From the NCBI RefSeq assembly GCF_036711975.1, contig NC_091972.1, positions 26,355,001-26,419,000 of the forward strand: 64,000 nucleotides of DNA, in the 5' to 3' direction. Within the stretch, counting starts at the first letter, position 1. Each line of letters opens with the position of its first letter. The notes beneath the pieces were generated by a model. That model did no database searches, had not been told where the DNA came from, and saw nothing but the letters and a program-made list of their open reading frames with translations. The position numbers and the translations under genes are program-made. Shown here one piece after another: positions 25,850-41,550 of this stretch. This DNA comes from Onthophagus taurus. Its lineage: Eukaryota > Arthropoda > Insecta > Coleoptera > Scarabaeidae.

Positions 25850-28800
25850 GTATCACTTTTGGTTCCGATAATTCTGTTGACCATATTTGTGATATTCAGG
25901 GACCTAATGTCGTATTGGAGCATGTTGGAGATAAAAAACAAAATGTGCCCAAAACGTGATATTATGATGTTATACGCCGTTCTGAGCCATGTTTGAACTT
26001 TCTATCACTTTTGGTTCCTGTAATTCTGTTGACCATATATGTGATATTCAGGGGCCAAATGTCATCTTGGAGCATGTTGGAGATAAAAAACAAAATGTGC
26101 CCAAAACGTGATATTATGACGTTATACGCCGTTCTGAGCCATGTTTGAACTTTCTATCACTTTTGGTTCCGATGATTCTGTTGACCATATATGTGATATT
26201 CAGGGGCCAAATGTCATCTTGGAGCATGTTGGAGATAAAAAACAAAATGTGCCCAAAACGTGATATTATGACGTTATACGCCGTTCTGAGCCATGTTTGA
26301 ACTTTGTATCACTTTTGGTTCCGATAATTCTGTTGACCATATTTGTGATATTCAGGGGCCTAATGTTGTATTGGAGCATGTTGGAGATAAAAAACAAAAT
26401 GTGCCCAAAACGTGATATTATGACGTTATACGCCGTTCTGAGCCATGTTTGAACTTTCTATCACTTTTGGTTCCGGTAATTCTGTTGACCATATATGTGA
26501 TATTCAGGGGCCAAATGTCATCTTGGAGCATGTTGGAGATAAAAAACAAAATGGGCCCAAAACGTGATATTATGACGTTATACGCCGTTCTGAGCCATGT
26601 TTGAACTTTCTATCACTTTTGGTTCCGATAATTCTGTTGACCATATTTGTGATATTCAGGGGCCAAATATCGTATTGGAGCATGTTGGAGATAAAAAACA
26701 AAATGTGCCCAAAACGTGATATTATGACGTTATACGCCGTTCTGAGCCATGTTTAAACTTTCTATCACTTTTGGTTAGGATGATTCTGTTGACCATATAT
26801 GTGATATTCAGGCGCCAAATGACATATTGGAGCATGTTGGAGATAAAAAACAAAATGTGCCCAAAACGTGATATTACGACGTTATACGCCGTTCTGAGCC
26901 ATGTTTGAACTTTCTATCACTTTTGGTTACCATATTTGTGATATTCAGGCGCCAAATGACATGTTGGAGCATGTTGGAGATAAAAAACAATATGTGCCCA
27001 AAACGTGAGATTATGACGTTATACGCCGTTCTGAGCCATGTTTGAACTTTGTATCAGTTTTGGTTCCGGTAATTCTGTTGACCATATATGTGATATTCAG
27101 GCGCCAAATGACATAATGGAGCATGTTGGAGATAAAAAACAAAATTTGCCCAAAACGTGATATTATGACGTTATACGCCGTTCTGAACCATGTTTGAACT
27201 TTCTATCACTTTTGGTTCCGGTAATTCTGTTGACCATATATGTGATATTCAGGCGCCAAATGACATATTGGAGCATGTTGGAGATAAAAAACAAAATGTG
27301 CCCAAAACGTGATATTACGACGTTATACGCCGTTCTGAGCCATGTTTGAACTTTCTATCACTTTTGGTTCCGATAATTCTGTTGACCATATTTGTGATAT
27401 TCAGGGGCCAAATGTCGTATTGGAGCATGTTGGAGATAAAAAACAAAATGCGCCCAAAACGTGATATTATGACGTTATACGCCGTTCTGAGCCATGTTTG
27501 AACTTTCTATCACTTTTGGTTCCGGTAATTCTGTTGACCATATATGTGATATTCAGGGGCCAAATGTCATCTTGGAGCATGTTGGAGATAAAAAACAAAA
27601 TGTGCCCAAAACGTGATATTATGACGTTATACGGCGTTCTGAGCCATGTCTGAACTTTCTATCACTTTTGGTTCCGATGATTCTGTTGACCATATATGTG
27701 ATATTCAGGCGCCATATGACATATTGGAGCATGTTGGAGATAAAAAACAAAATGTGCCCAAAACGTGATATTATCACGTTATACGCCGTTCTGAGCCATG
27801 TTTGAACTTTCTATCACTTTTGGTTCCGGTAATTCTGTTGACCATATTTGTGATATTCAGGGGCCAAATATCGTATTGGAGCATGTTGGAGATAAAAAAC
27901 AAAATGTGCCCAAAACGTGATATTATGACGTTATACGCCGTTCTGAGCCATGTTTGAACTTTCTATCACTTTTGGTTCCGGTAATTCTGTTGACCATATA
28001 TGTGATATTCAGGCGCCAAATGACATCTTGGAGCATGTTGGAGATAAAAAACAAAATGCGCCCAAAACGTGATATTATGACGTTATACGCCGTTCTGAGC
28101 CATGTTTGAACTTTCTATCACTTTTGGTTCCGGTAAATCTGTTGACCATATTTGTGATATTCTGGGGCCAAATATCGTATTGGAGCATGTTGGAGATAAA
28201 AAACAAAATGTGCCCAAAACGTGATATTATGACGTTATACGCCGTTCTGAGCCATGTTTGAACTTTCTATCACTTTTGGTTCCGGTAATTCTGTTGACCA
28301 TATATGTGATATTCAGGCGCCAAATGACATCTTGGAGCATGTTGGAGATAAAAAACAAAATGCGCCCAAAACGTGATATTATGACGTTATACGCCGTTCT
28401 GAGCCATGTTTGAACTTTCTATCACTTTTGGTTCCGGTAAATCTGTTGACCATATTTGTGATATTCAGGGGCCAAATATCGCATTGGAGCATGTTGGAGA
28501 TAAAAAACAAAATGTGCCCAAAACGTGATATTATGACGTTATACGCCGTTCTGAGCCATGTTTGAACTTTGTATCACTTTTGGTTCCGGTAATTCTGTTG
28601 ACCACATATGTGATATTCAGGCGCCAAATGACATCTTGGAGCATGTTGGAGATAAAAAACAAAATGTGCCCAAAACGTGATATTACGACGTTATACGCCG
28701 TTCTGAGCCATGTTTGAACTTTCTATCACTTTTGGTTCCGATAATTCTGTTGACCATATTTGTGATATTCAGGTGCCAAATGACATGTTGGAGCATGTTG

Positions 28801-31800
28801 GAGATAAAAAACAAAATGTGCCCAAAACGTGATATTACTACGTTATACGCCGTTCTGAGCCATGTCTGAACTTTCTATCACTTTTGGTTCCGATAATTCT
28901 GTCCACCATACTTGTGATATTCAGGCGCCAAATGACATCTTGGAGCATGTTGGAGATAAAAAACAAAATGCGCCCAAAACGTGATATTATGACGTTATAC
29001 GCCGTTCTGAGCCATGTTTGAACTTTCTATCACTTTTGGTTCCGGTAATTCTGTTGACCATATATGTGATATTCAGGCGCCAAATGACATATTGGAGCAT
29101 GTTGGAGATAAAAAACAAAATACGCCCAAAACGTGATATTATGACGTTATATGCCGTTCTGAGCCATGTTTGAACTTTCTATCACTTTTGGTTCCGGTAA
29201 TTCTGTTGACCATATATGTGATATTCAGGGGCCAAATGTCATCTTGGAGCATGTTGGAGATAAAAAACAAAATGTGCCCAAAACGTGATATTATGACGTT
29301 ATACGCCGTTCTGAGCCATGTTTGAACTTTCTATCACTTTTGGTTCCCATGATTCTGTTGACCATATATGTGATATTCAGGCGCCAAATGACATATTGGA
29401 GCATGTTGGAGATAAAAAACAAAATGTCCCCAAAACGTGATATTATGACGTTATACGCCGTTCTGAGCTATGTCTGAACTTTCTATCGCTTTTGGTTCCG
29501 ATAATTCTGTTGACCATATTTGTGATATTCAGGGGCCAAATGTCGTATTGGAGCATGTTGGAGATAAAAAACAAAATGTGCCCAAAACGTGATATTATGA
29601 CGTTATACGCCGTTCTGAGCCATGTTTGAACTTTGTATCACTTTTGGTTCCGATAATTCTGTTGACCATATTTGTGATATTCAGGGACCTAATGTCGTAT
29701 TGGAGCATGTTGGAGATAAAAAACAAAATGTGCCCAAAACGTGATATTATGATGTTATACGCCGTTCTGAGCCATGTTTGAACTTTCTATCACTTTTGGT
29801 TCCTGTAATTCTGTTGACCATATATGTGATATTCAGGGGCCAAATGTCATCTTGGAGCATGTTGGAGATAAAAAACAAAATGTGCCCAAAACGTGATATT
29901 ATGACGTTATACGCCGTTCTGAGCCATGTTTGAACTTTCTATCACTTTTGGTTCCGATGATTCTGTTGACCATATATGTGATATTCAGGGGCCAAATGTC
30001 ATCTTGGAGCATGTTGGAGATAAAAAACAAAATGTGCCCAAAACGTGATATTATGACGTTATACGCCGTTCTGAGCCATGTTTGAACTTTGTATCACTTT
30101 TGGTTCCGATAATTCTGTTGACCATATTTGTGATATTCAGGGGCCTAATGTTGTATTGGAGCATGTTGGAGATAAAAAACAAAATGTGCCCAAAACGTGA
30201 TATTATGACGTTATACGCCGTTCTGAGCCATGTTTGAACTTTCTATCACTTTTGGTTCCGGTAATTCTGTTGACCATATATGTGATATTCAGGGGCCAAA
30301 TGTCATCTTGGAGCATGTTGGAGATAAAAAACAAAATGGGCCCAAAACGTGATATTATGACGTTATACGCCGTTCTGAGCCATGTTTGAACTTTCTATCA
30401 CTTTTGGTTCCGATAATTCTGTTGACCATATTTGTGATATTCAGGGGCCAAATATCGTATTGGAGCATGTTGGAGATAAAAAACAAAATGTGCCCAAAAC
30501 GTGATATTATGACGTTATACGCCGTTCTGAGCCATGTTTAAACTTTCTATCACTTTTGGTTAGGATGATTCTGTTGACCATATATGTGATATTCAGGCGC
30601 CAAATGACATATTGGAGCATGTTGGAGATAAAAAACAAAATGTGCCCAAAACGTGATATTACGACGTTATACGCCGTTCTGAGCCATGTTTGAACTTTCT
30701 ATCACTTTTGGTTACCATATTTGTGATATTCAGGCGCCAAATGACATGTTGGAGCATGTTGGAGATAAAAAACAATATGTGCCCAAAACGTGAGATTATG
30801 ACGTTATACGCCGTTCTGAGCCATGTTTGAACTTTGTATCAGTTTTGGTTCCGGTAATTCTGTTGACCATATATGTGATATTCAGGCGCCAAATGACATA
30901 ATGGAGCATGTTGGAGATAAAAAACAAAATGTGCCCAAAACGTGATATTATGACGTTATACGCCGTTCTGAACCATGTTTGAACTTTCTATCACTTTTGG
31001 TTCCGGTAATTCTGTTGACCATATATGTGATATTCAGGCGCCAAATGACATATTGGAGCATGTTGGAGATAAAAAACAAAATGTGCCCAAAACGTGATAT
31101 TATGACGTTATACGCCGTTCTGAGCCATGTTTGAACTTTCTATCACTTTTGGTTCCGATAATTCTGTTGACCATATTTGTGATATTCAGGGGCCAAATGT
31201 CGTATTGGAGCATGTTGGAGATAAAAAACAAAATGCGCCCAAAACGTGATATTATGACGTTATACGCCGTTCTGAGCCATGTTTGAACTTTCTATCACTT
31301 TTGGTTCCGGTAATTCTGTTGACCATATATGTGATATTCAGGGGCCAAATGTCATCTTGGAGCATGTTGGAGATAAAAAACAAAATGTGCCCAAAACGTG
31401 ATATTATGACGTTATACGGCGTTCTGAGCCATGTCTGAACTTTCTATCACTTTTGGTTCCGATGATTCTGTTGACCATATATGTGATATTCAGGCGCCAT
31501 ATGACATATTGGAGCATGTTGGAGATAAAAAACAAAATGTGCCCAAAACGTGATATTATCACGTTATACGCCGTTCTGAGCCATGTTTGAACTTTCTATC
31601 ACTTTTGGTTCCGATGATTCTGTTGACCATATATGTGATATTCAGGGGCCAAATGTCATCTTGGAGCATGTTGGAGATAAAAAACAAAATGTGCCCAAAA
31701 CGTGATATTATGACGTTATACGCCGTTCTGAGCCATGTTTGAACTTTGTATCACTTTTGGTTCCGATAATTCTGTTGACCATATTTGTGATATTCAGGGG

Positions 31801-34500
31801 CCTAATGTTGTATTGGAGCATGTTGGAGATAAAAAACAAAATGGGCCCAAAACGTGATATTATGACGTTATACGCCGTTCTGAGCCATGTTTGAACTTTC
31901 TATCACTTTTGGTTCCGATAATTCTGTTGACCATATTTGTGATATTCAGGGGCCAAATATCGTATTGGAGCATGTTGGAGATAAAAAACAAAATGTGCCC
32001 AAAACGTGATATTATGACGTTATACGCCGTTCTGAGCCATGTTTAAACTTTCTATCACTTTTGGTTAGGATGATTCTGTTGACCATATATGTGATATTCA
32101 GGCGCCAAATGACATATTGGAGCATGTTGGAGATAAAAAACAAAATGTGCCCAAAACGTGATATTACGACGTTATACGCCGTTCTGAGCCATGTTTGAAC
32201 TTTCTATCACTTTTGGTTACCATATTTGTGATATTCAGGCGCCAAATGACATGTTGGAGCATGTTGGAGATAAAAAACAATATGTGCCCAAAACGTGAGA
32301 TTATGACGTTATACGCCGTTCTGAGCCATGTTTGAACTTTGTATCAGTTTTGGTTCCGGTAATTCTGTTGACCATATATGTGATATTCAGGCGCCAAATG
32401 ACATAATGGAGCATGTTGGAGATAAAAAACAAAATGTGCCCAAAACGTGATATTATGACGTTATACGCCGTTCTGAACCATGTTTGAACTTTCTATCACT
32501 TTTGGTTCCGGTAATTCTGTTGACCATATATGTGATATTCAGGCGCCAAATGACATATTGGAGCATGTTGGAGATAAAAAACAAAATGTGCCCAAAACGT
32601 GATACTATGACGTTATACGCCGTTCTGAGCCATGTTTGAACTTTCTATCACTTTTGGTTCCGATAATTCTGTTGACTATATTTGTGATATTCAGGGGCCA
32701 AATGTCGTATTGGAGCATGTTGGAGATAAAAAACAAAATGCGCCCAAAACGTGATATTATGACGTTATACGCCGTTCTGAGCCATGTTTGAACTTTCTAT
32801 CACTTTTGGTTCCGGTAATTCTGTTGACCATATATGTGATATTCAGGCGCCAAATGACATCTTGGAGCATGTTGGAGATAAAAAACAAAATGCGCCCAAA
32901 ACGTGATATTATGACGTTATACGCCGTTCTGAGCCATGTTTGAACTTTCTATCACTTTTGGTTCCGGTAAATCTGTTGACCATATTTGTGATATTCTGGG
33001 GCCAAATATCGTATTGGAGCATGTTGGAGATAAAAAACAAAATGTGCCCAAAACGTGATATTATGACGTTATACGCCGTTCTGAGCCATGTTTGAACTTT
33101 CTATCACTTTTGGTTCCGGTAATTCTGTTGACCATATATGTGATATTCAGGCGCCAAATGTCATCTTGGAGCATGTTGGAGATAAAAAACAAAATGTGCC
33201 CAAAACGTGATATTATGACGTTATACGCCGTTCTGAGCCATGTTTGAACTTTGTATCACTTTTGGTTCCGATAATTCTGTTGACCATATTTGTGATATTC
33301 AGGGGCCTAATGTTGTATTGGAGCATGTTGGAGATAAAAAACAAAATGTGCCCAAAACGTGATATTATGACGTTATACGCCGTTCTGAGCCATGTTTGAA
33401 CTTTCTATCACTTTTGGTTCCGGTAATTCTGTTGACCATATATGTGATATTCAGGGGCCAAATGTCATCTTGGAGCATGTTGGAGATAAAAAACAAAATG
33501 GGCCCAAAACGTGATATTATGACGTTATACGCCGTTCTGAGCCATGTTTGAACTTTCTATCACTTTTGGTTCCGATAATTCTGTTGACCATATTTGTGAT
33601 ATTCAGGGGCCAAATATCGTATTGGAGCATGTTGGAGATAAAAAACAAAATGTGCCCAAAACGTGATATTATGACGTTATACGCCGTTCTGAGCCATGTT
33701 TAAACTTTCTATCACTTTTGGTTAGGATGATTCTGTTGACCATATATGTGATATTCAGGCGCCAAATGACATATTGGAGCATGTTGGAGATAAAAAACAA
33801 AATGTGCCCAAAACGTGATATTACGACGTTATACGCCGTTCTGAGCCATGTTTGAACTTTCTATCACTTTTGGTTACCATATTTGTGATATTCAGGCGCC
33901 AAATGACATGTTGGAGCATGTTGGAGATAAAAAACAATATGTGCCCAAAACGTGAGATTATGACGTTATACGCCGTTCTGAGCCATGTTTGAACTTTGTA
34001 TCAGTTTTGGTTCCGGTAATTCTGTTGACCATATATGTGATATTCAGGCGCCAAATGACATAATGGAGCATGTTGGAGATAAAAAACAAAATGTGCCCAA
34101 AACGTGATATTATGACGTTATACGCCGTTCTGAACCATGTTTGAACTTTCTATCACTTTTGGTTCCGGTAATTCTGTTGACCATATATGTGATATTCAGG
34201 CGCCAAATGACATATTGGAGCATGTTGGAGATAAAAAACAAAATGTGCCCAAAACGTGATATTATGACGTTATACGCCGTTCTGAGCCATGTTTGAACTT
34301 TCTATCACTTTTGGTTCCGATAATTCTGTTGACCATATTTGTGATATTCAGGGGCCAAATGTCGTATTGGAGCATGTTGGAGATAAAAAACAAAATGCGC
34401 CCAAAACGTGATATTATGACGTTATACGCCGTTCTGAGCCATGTTTGAACTTTCTATCACTTTTGGTTCCGGTAATTCTGTTGACCATATATGTGATATT
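25850..34500 (+). repeat. Higher-order block carrying the 15-bp-deletion monomer, four copies
   Basis: A monomer lacking 15 bp (GGTT joined to ACCATATT) occurs at 26928, 30713, 32218 and 33875. Spacings are 3785, 1505 and 1657 bp, equal to 25, 10 and 11 monomers minus 15. Neighbouring marker variants (ATGGGCCC, GTGAGATTATG, ACGGCGTTC) keep the same offset for the first pair (for example 27005/30790 and 27631/31416). Confidence 0.85.
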
Positions 34501-36899
34501 CAGGCGCCAAATGACATCTTGGAGCATGTTGGAGATAAAAAACAAAATGCGCCCAAAACGTGATATTATGACGTTATACGCCGTTCTGAGCCATGTTTGA
34601 ACTTTCTATCACTTTTGGTTCCGGTAAATCTGTTGACCATATTTGTGATATTCTGGGGCCAAATATCGTATTGGAGCATGTTGGAGATAAAAAACAAAAT
34701 GTGCCCAAAACGTGATATTATGACGTTATACGCCGTTCTGAGCCATGTTTGAACTTTCTATCACTTTTGGTTCCGGTAATTCTGTTGACCATATATGTGA
34801 TATTCAGGCGCCAAATGACATCTTGGAGCATGTTGGAGATAAAAAACAAAATGCGCCCAAAACGTGATATTATGACGTTATACGCCGTTCTGAGCCATGT
34901 TTGAACTTTCTATCACTTTTGGTTCCGGTAAATCTGTTGACCATATTTGTGATATTCAGGGGCCAAATATCGCATTGGAGCATGTTGGAGATAAAAAACA
35001 AAATGTGCCCAAAACGTGATATTATGACGTTATACGCCGTTCTGAGCCATGTTTGAACTTTGTATCACTTTTGGTTCCGGTAATTCTGTTGACCACATAT
35101 GTGATATTCAGGCGCCAAATGACATCTTGGAGCATGTTGGAGATAAAAAACAAAATGTGCCCAAAACGTGATATTACGACGTTATACGCCGTTCTGAGCC
35201 ATGTTTGAACTTTCTATCACTTTTGGTTCCGATAATTCTGTTGACCATATTTGTGATATTCAGGTGCCAAATGACATGTTGGAGCATGTTGGAGATAAAA
35301 AACAAAATGTGCCCAAAACGTGATATTACTACGTTATACGCCGTTCTGAGCCATGTCTGAACTTTCTATCACTTTTGGTTCCGATAATTCTGTCCACCAT
35401 ACTTGTGATATTCAGGCGCCAAATGACATCTTGGAGCATGTTGGAGATAAAAAACAAAATGCGCCCAAAACGTGATATTATGACGTTATACGCCGTTCTG
35501 AGCCATGTTTGAACTTTCTATCACTTTTGGTTCCGGTAATTCTGTTGACCATATATGTGATATTCAGGCGCCAAATGACATATTGGAGCATGTTGGAGAT
35601 AAAAAACAAAATACGCCCAAAACGTGATATTATGACGTTATATGCCGTTCTGAGCCATGTTTGAACTTTCTATCACTTTTGGTTCCGGTAATTCTGTTGA
35701 CCATATATGTGATATTCAGGGGCCAAATGTCATCTTGGAGCATGTTGGAGATAAAAAACAAAATGTGCCCAAAACGTGATATTATGACGTTATACGCCGT
35801 TCTGAGCCATGTTTGAACTTTCTATCACTTTTGGTTCCCATGATTCTGTTGACCATATATGTGATATTCAGGCGCCAAATGACATATTGGAGCATGTTGG
35901 AGATAAAAAACAAAATGTCCCCAAAACGTGATATTATGACGTTATACGCCGTTCTGAGCTATGTCTGAACTTTCTATCGCTTTTGGTTCCGATAATTCTG
36001 TTGACCATATTTGTGATATTCAGGGGCCAAATGTCGTATTGGAGCATGTTGGAGATAAAAAACAAAATGCGCCCAAAACGTGATATTATGACGTTATACG
36101 CCGTTCTGAGCCATGTTTGAACTTTCTACCACTTTTGGTTCCGGTAATTCTGTTGACCATATATCTGATATTCAGGGGCCAAATGTCATCTTGGAGCATG
36201 TTGGAGATAAAAAACAAAATGTGCCCAAAACGTGATATTATGACGTTATACGCCGTTCTGAGCCATGTTTGAACTTTCTATCACTTTTGGTTCCGGTAAT
36301 TCTGTTGACCACATATGTGATATTCAGGCGCCAAATGACATCTTGGAGCATGTTGGAGATAAAAAACAAAATGTGCCCAAAACGTGATATTACGACGTTA
36401 TACGCCGTTCTGAGCCATGTTTGAACTTTCTATCACTTTTGGTTCCGATAATTCTGTTGACCATATTTGTGATATTCAGGTGCCAAATGACATGTTGGAG
36501 CATGTTGGAGATAAAAAACAAAATGTGCCCAAAACGTGATATTACTACGTTATACGCCGTTCTGAGCCATGTCTGAACTTTCTATCACTTTTGGTTCCGA
36601 TAATTCTGTCCACCATACTTGTGATATTCAGGCGCCAAATGACATCTTGGAGCATGTTGGAGATAAAAAACAAACTGCGCCCAAAACGTGATATTATGAC
36701 GTTATACGCCGTTCTGAGCCATGTTTGAACTTTCTATCACTTTTGGTTCCGGTAATTCTGTTGACCATATATGTGATATTCAGGCGCCAAATGACATATT
36801 GGAGCATGTTGGAGATAAAAAACAAAATACGCCCAAAACGTGATATTATGACGTTATACGCCGTTCTGAGCCATGTTTGAACTTTCTATCACTTTTGGT

Positions 36900-39800
36900 T
36901 CCGGTAATTCTGTTGACCATATATGTGATATTCAGGGGCCAAATGTCATCTTGGAGCATGTTGGAGATAAAAAACAAAATGTGCCCAAAACGTGATATTA
37001 TGACGTTATACGCCGTTCTGAGCCATGTTTGAACTTTCTATCACTTTTGGTTCCCATGATTCTGTTGACCATATATGTGATATTCAGGCGCCAAATGACA
37101 TATTGGAGAATGTTGGAGATAAAAACAAAATGTCCCCAAAACGTGATATTATGACGTTATACGCCGTTCTGAGCTATGTCTGAACTTTCTATCGCTTTTG
37201 GTTCCGATAATTCTGTTGACCATATTTGTGATATTCAGGGGCCAAATGTCGTATTGGAGCATGTTGGAGATAAAAAACAAAATGCGCCCAAAACGTGATA
37301 TTATGACGTTATACGCCGTTCTGAGCCATGTTTGAACTTTCTACCACTTTTGGTTCCGGTAATTCTGTTGACCATATATCTGATATTCAGGGGCCAAATG
37401 TCATCTTGGAGCATGTTGGAGATAAAAAACAAAATGTGCCCAAAACGTGATATTATGACGTTATACGCCGTTCTGAGCCATGTTTGAACTTTCTATCACT
37501 TTTGGTTCCGGTAATTCTGTTGACCATATATGTGATATTCAGGGGCCAAATGTCATCTTGGAGCATGTTGGAGATAAAAAACAAAATGTGCCCAAAACGT
37601 GATATTATGACGTTCTACGCCGTTCTGAGCCATGTTTGAACTTTCTATCACTTTTGGTTCCCATGATTCTGTTGACCATATATGTGATATTCAGGCGCCA
37701 AATGACATATTGGAGAATGTTGGAGATAAAAACAAAATGTCCCCAAAACGTGATATTATGACGTTATACGCCGTTCTGAGCTATGTCTGAACTTTCTATC
37801 GCTTTTGGTTCCGATAATTCTGTTGACCATATTTGTGATATTCAGGGGCCAAATGTCGTATTGGAGCATGTTGGAGATAAAAAACAAAATGCGCCCAAAA
37901 CGTGATATTATGACGTTATACGCCGTTCTGAGCCATGTTTGAACTTTCTACCACTTTTGGTTCCGGTAATTCTGTTGACCATATATCTGATATTCAGGGG
38001 CCAAATGTCATCTTGGAGCATGTTGGAGATAAAAAACAAAATGTGCCCAAAACGTGATATTATGACGTTATACGCCGTTCTGAGCCATGTTTGAACTTTC
38101 TATCACTTTTGGTTCCGGTAATTCTGTTGACCATATATGTGATATTCAGGCGCCAAATGACATCTTGGAGCATGTTGGAGATAAAAAACAAAATGCGCCC
38201 AAATCGTGATATTATGACGTTATACGCCGCTCTGAGCCATGTTTGAACTTTCTATCACTTTTGGTTCCGGTAATTCTGTTGACCATATATGTGATATTCA
38301 GGCGCCAAATGTCATCTTGGAGCATGTTGGAGATAAAAAACAAAATGTGCCCAAAACGTGATATTATGACGTTATACGCCGTTCTGAGACATGTTTGAAC
38401 TTTCTATCACTTTTGGTTCCGATGATTCTGTTGACCATATATGTGATATTCAGGCGCCAAATGACATATTGGAGCATGTTGGAGATAAAAAACAAAATGT
38501 GCCCAAAACGTGATATTATGACGTTATACGCCGTTCTGAGCCATGTTTGAACTTTCTATCACATTTGGTTCCGATAATTCTGTTGACCATATTTGTGATA
38601 TTCAGGCGCCAAATGACATGTTGGAGATAAAAAACAATATGTGCCCAAAACGTGATATTGTGACGTTATACGCCGTTCTGAGCCATGTTTGAACTTTCTA
38701 TCACTTTTGGTTCCGGTAATTCTGTTGACCATATATGTGATATTCAGGGGCCAAATGTCGTATTGGAGCATGTTGGAGATAAAAAACAAAATGCGCCCAA
38801 AACGTGATATTATGACACTATACGCCGTTCTGAGCCATGTTTGAACTTTCTGTCACTTTTGGTTCCGATAATTCTGTTGACCATATTTGTGATATTCAGG
38901 CGCCAAATGACATGTTGGAGATAAAAAACAATATGTGCCCAAAACGTGATATTGTGACGTTATACGCCGTTCTGAGCCATGTTTGAACTTTCTATCACTT
39001 TTGGTTCTGGTAATTCTGTTGACCATATATGTGATATTCAGGGGCCAAATGTCGTATTGGAGCATGTTGGAGATAATAAACAAAATGCGCCCAAAACGTG
39101 ATATTATGACATTATACGCCGTTCTGAGCCATGTTTGAACTTTCTATCACTTTTGGTTCCGATAATTCTGTCCACCATACTTGTGATATTCAGGCGCCAA
39201 ATGACATCTTGGAGCATGTTGGAGATAAAAAACAAAATGCGCCCAAAACGTGATATTATGACGTTATACGCCGTTCTGAGCCATGTTTGAACTTTCTATC
39301 ACTTTTGGTTCCGGTAATTCTGTTGACCATATATGTGATATTCAGGCGCCAAATGACATATTGGAGCATGTTGGAGATAAAAAACAAAATACGCCCAAAA
39401 CGTGATATTATGACGTTATACGCCGTTCTGAGCCATGTTTGAACTTTCTATCACTTTTGGTTCCGGTAATTCTGTTGACCATATATGTGATATTCAGGGG
39501 CCAAATGTCATCTTGGAGCATGTTGGAGATAAAAAACAAAATGTGCCCAAAACGTGATATTATGACGTTATACGCCGTTCTGAGCCATGTTTGAACTTTC
39601 TATCACTTTTGGTTCCCATGATTCTGTTGACCATATATGTGATATTCAGGCGCCAAATGACATATTGGAGAATGTTGGAGATAAAAACAAAATGTCCCCA
39701 AAACGTGATATTATGACGTTATACGCCATTCTGAGCTATGTCTGAACTTTCTATCGCTTTTGGTTCCGATAATTCTGTTGACCATATTTGTGATATTCAG

Positions 39801-41550
39801 GGGCCAAATGTCGTATTGGAGCATGTTGGAGATAAAAAACAAAATGCGCCCAAAACGTGATATTATGACGTTATACGCCGTTCTGAGCCATGTTTGAACT
39901 TTCTATCACTTTTGGTTCCGGTAATTCTGTTGACCATATATGTGATATTCAGGGGCCAAATGTCATCTTGGAGCATGTTGGAGATAAAAAACAAAATGTG
40001 CCCAAAACGTGATATTATGACGTTATACGCCGTTCTGAGCCATGTTTGAACTTTCTATCACTTTTGGTTCCCATGATTCTGTTGACCATATATGTGATAT
40101 TCAGGCGCCAAATGACATATTGGAGAATGTTGGAGATAAAAACAAAATGTCCCCAAAACGTGATATTATGACGTTATACGCCGTTCTGAGCTATGTCTGA
40201 ACTTTCTATCGCTTTTGGTTCCGATAATTCTGTTGACCATATTTGTGATATTCAGGGGCCAAATGTCGTATTGGAGCATGTTGGAGATAAAAAACAAAAT
40301 GCGCCCAAAACGTGATATTATGACGTTATACGCCGTTCTGAGCCATGTTTGAACTTTCTACCACTTTTGGTTCCGGTAATTCTGTTGACCATATATCTGA
40401 TATTCAGGGGCCAAATGTCATCTTGGAGCATGTTGGAGATAAAAAACAAAATGTGCCCAAAACGTGATATTATGACGTTATACGCCGTTCTGAGCCATGT
40501 TTGAACTTTCTATCACTTTTGGTTCCGGTAATTCTGTTGACCATATATGTGATATTCAGGCGCCAAATGACATCTTGGAGCATGTTGGAGATAAAAAACA
40601 AAATGCGCCCAAATCGTGATATTATGACGTTATACGCCGCTCTGAGCCATGTTTGAACTTTCTATCACTTTTGGTTCCGGTAATTCTGTTGACCATATAT
40701 GTGATATTCAGGCGCCAAATGTCATCTTGGAGCATGTTGGAGATAAAAAACAAAATGTGCCCAAAACGTGATATTATGACGTTATACGCCGTTCTGAGAC
40801 ATGTTTGAACTTTCTATCACTTTTGGTTCCGATGATTCTGTTGACCATATATGTGATATTCAGGCGCCAAATGACATATTGGAGCATGTTGGAGATAAAA
40901 AACAAAATGTGCCCAAAACGTGATATTATGACGTTATACGCCGTTCTGAGCCATGTTTGAACTTTCTATCACATTTGGTTCCGATAATTCTGTTGACCAT
41001 ATTTGTGATATTCAGGCGCCAAATGACATGTTGGAGATAAAAAACAATATGTGCCCAAAACGTGATATTGTGACGTTATACGCCGTTCTGAGCCATGTTT
41101 GAACTTTCTATCACTTTTGGTTCCGGTAATTCTGTTGACCATATATGTGATATTCAGGGGCCAAATGTCGTATTGGAGCATGTTGGAGATAAAAAACAAA
41201 ATGCGCCCAAAACGTGATATTATGACACTATACGCCGTTCTGAGCCATGTTTGAACTTTCTGTCACTTTTGGTTCCGATAATTCTGTTGACCATATTTGT
41301 GATATTCAGGCGCCAAATGACATGTTGGAGATAAAAAACAATATGTGCCCAAAACGTGATATTGTGACGTTATACGCCGTTCTGAGCCATGTTTGAACTT
41401 TCTATCACTTTTGGTTCTGGTAATTCTGTTGACCATATATGTGATATTCAGGGGCCAAATGTCGTATTGGAGCATGTTGGAGATAATAAACAAAATGCGC
41501 CCAAAACGTGATATTATGACATTATACGCCGTTCTGAGCCATGTTTGAAC
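36900..41550 (+). repeat. 2,410-bp higher-order duplication
   Basis: Monomers with a 10-bp deletion (GACATG joined directly to TTGGAGATA) near 38616 and 38918 recur near 41026 and 41328, an offset of 2,410 bp or 16 monomers minus 22. The same variant appears twice more near 42826 and 43128. Confidence 0.8.
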
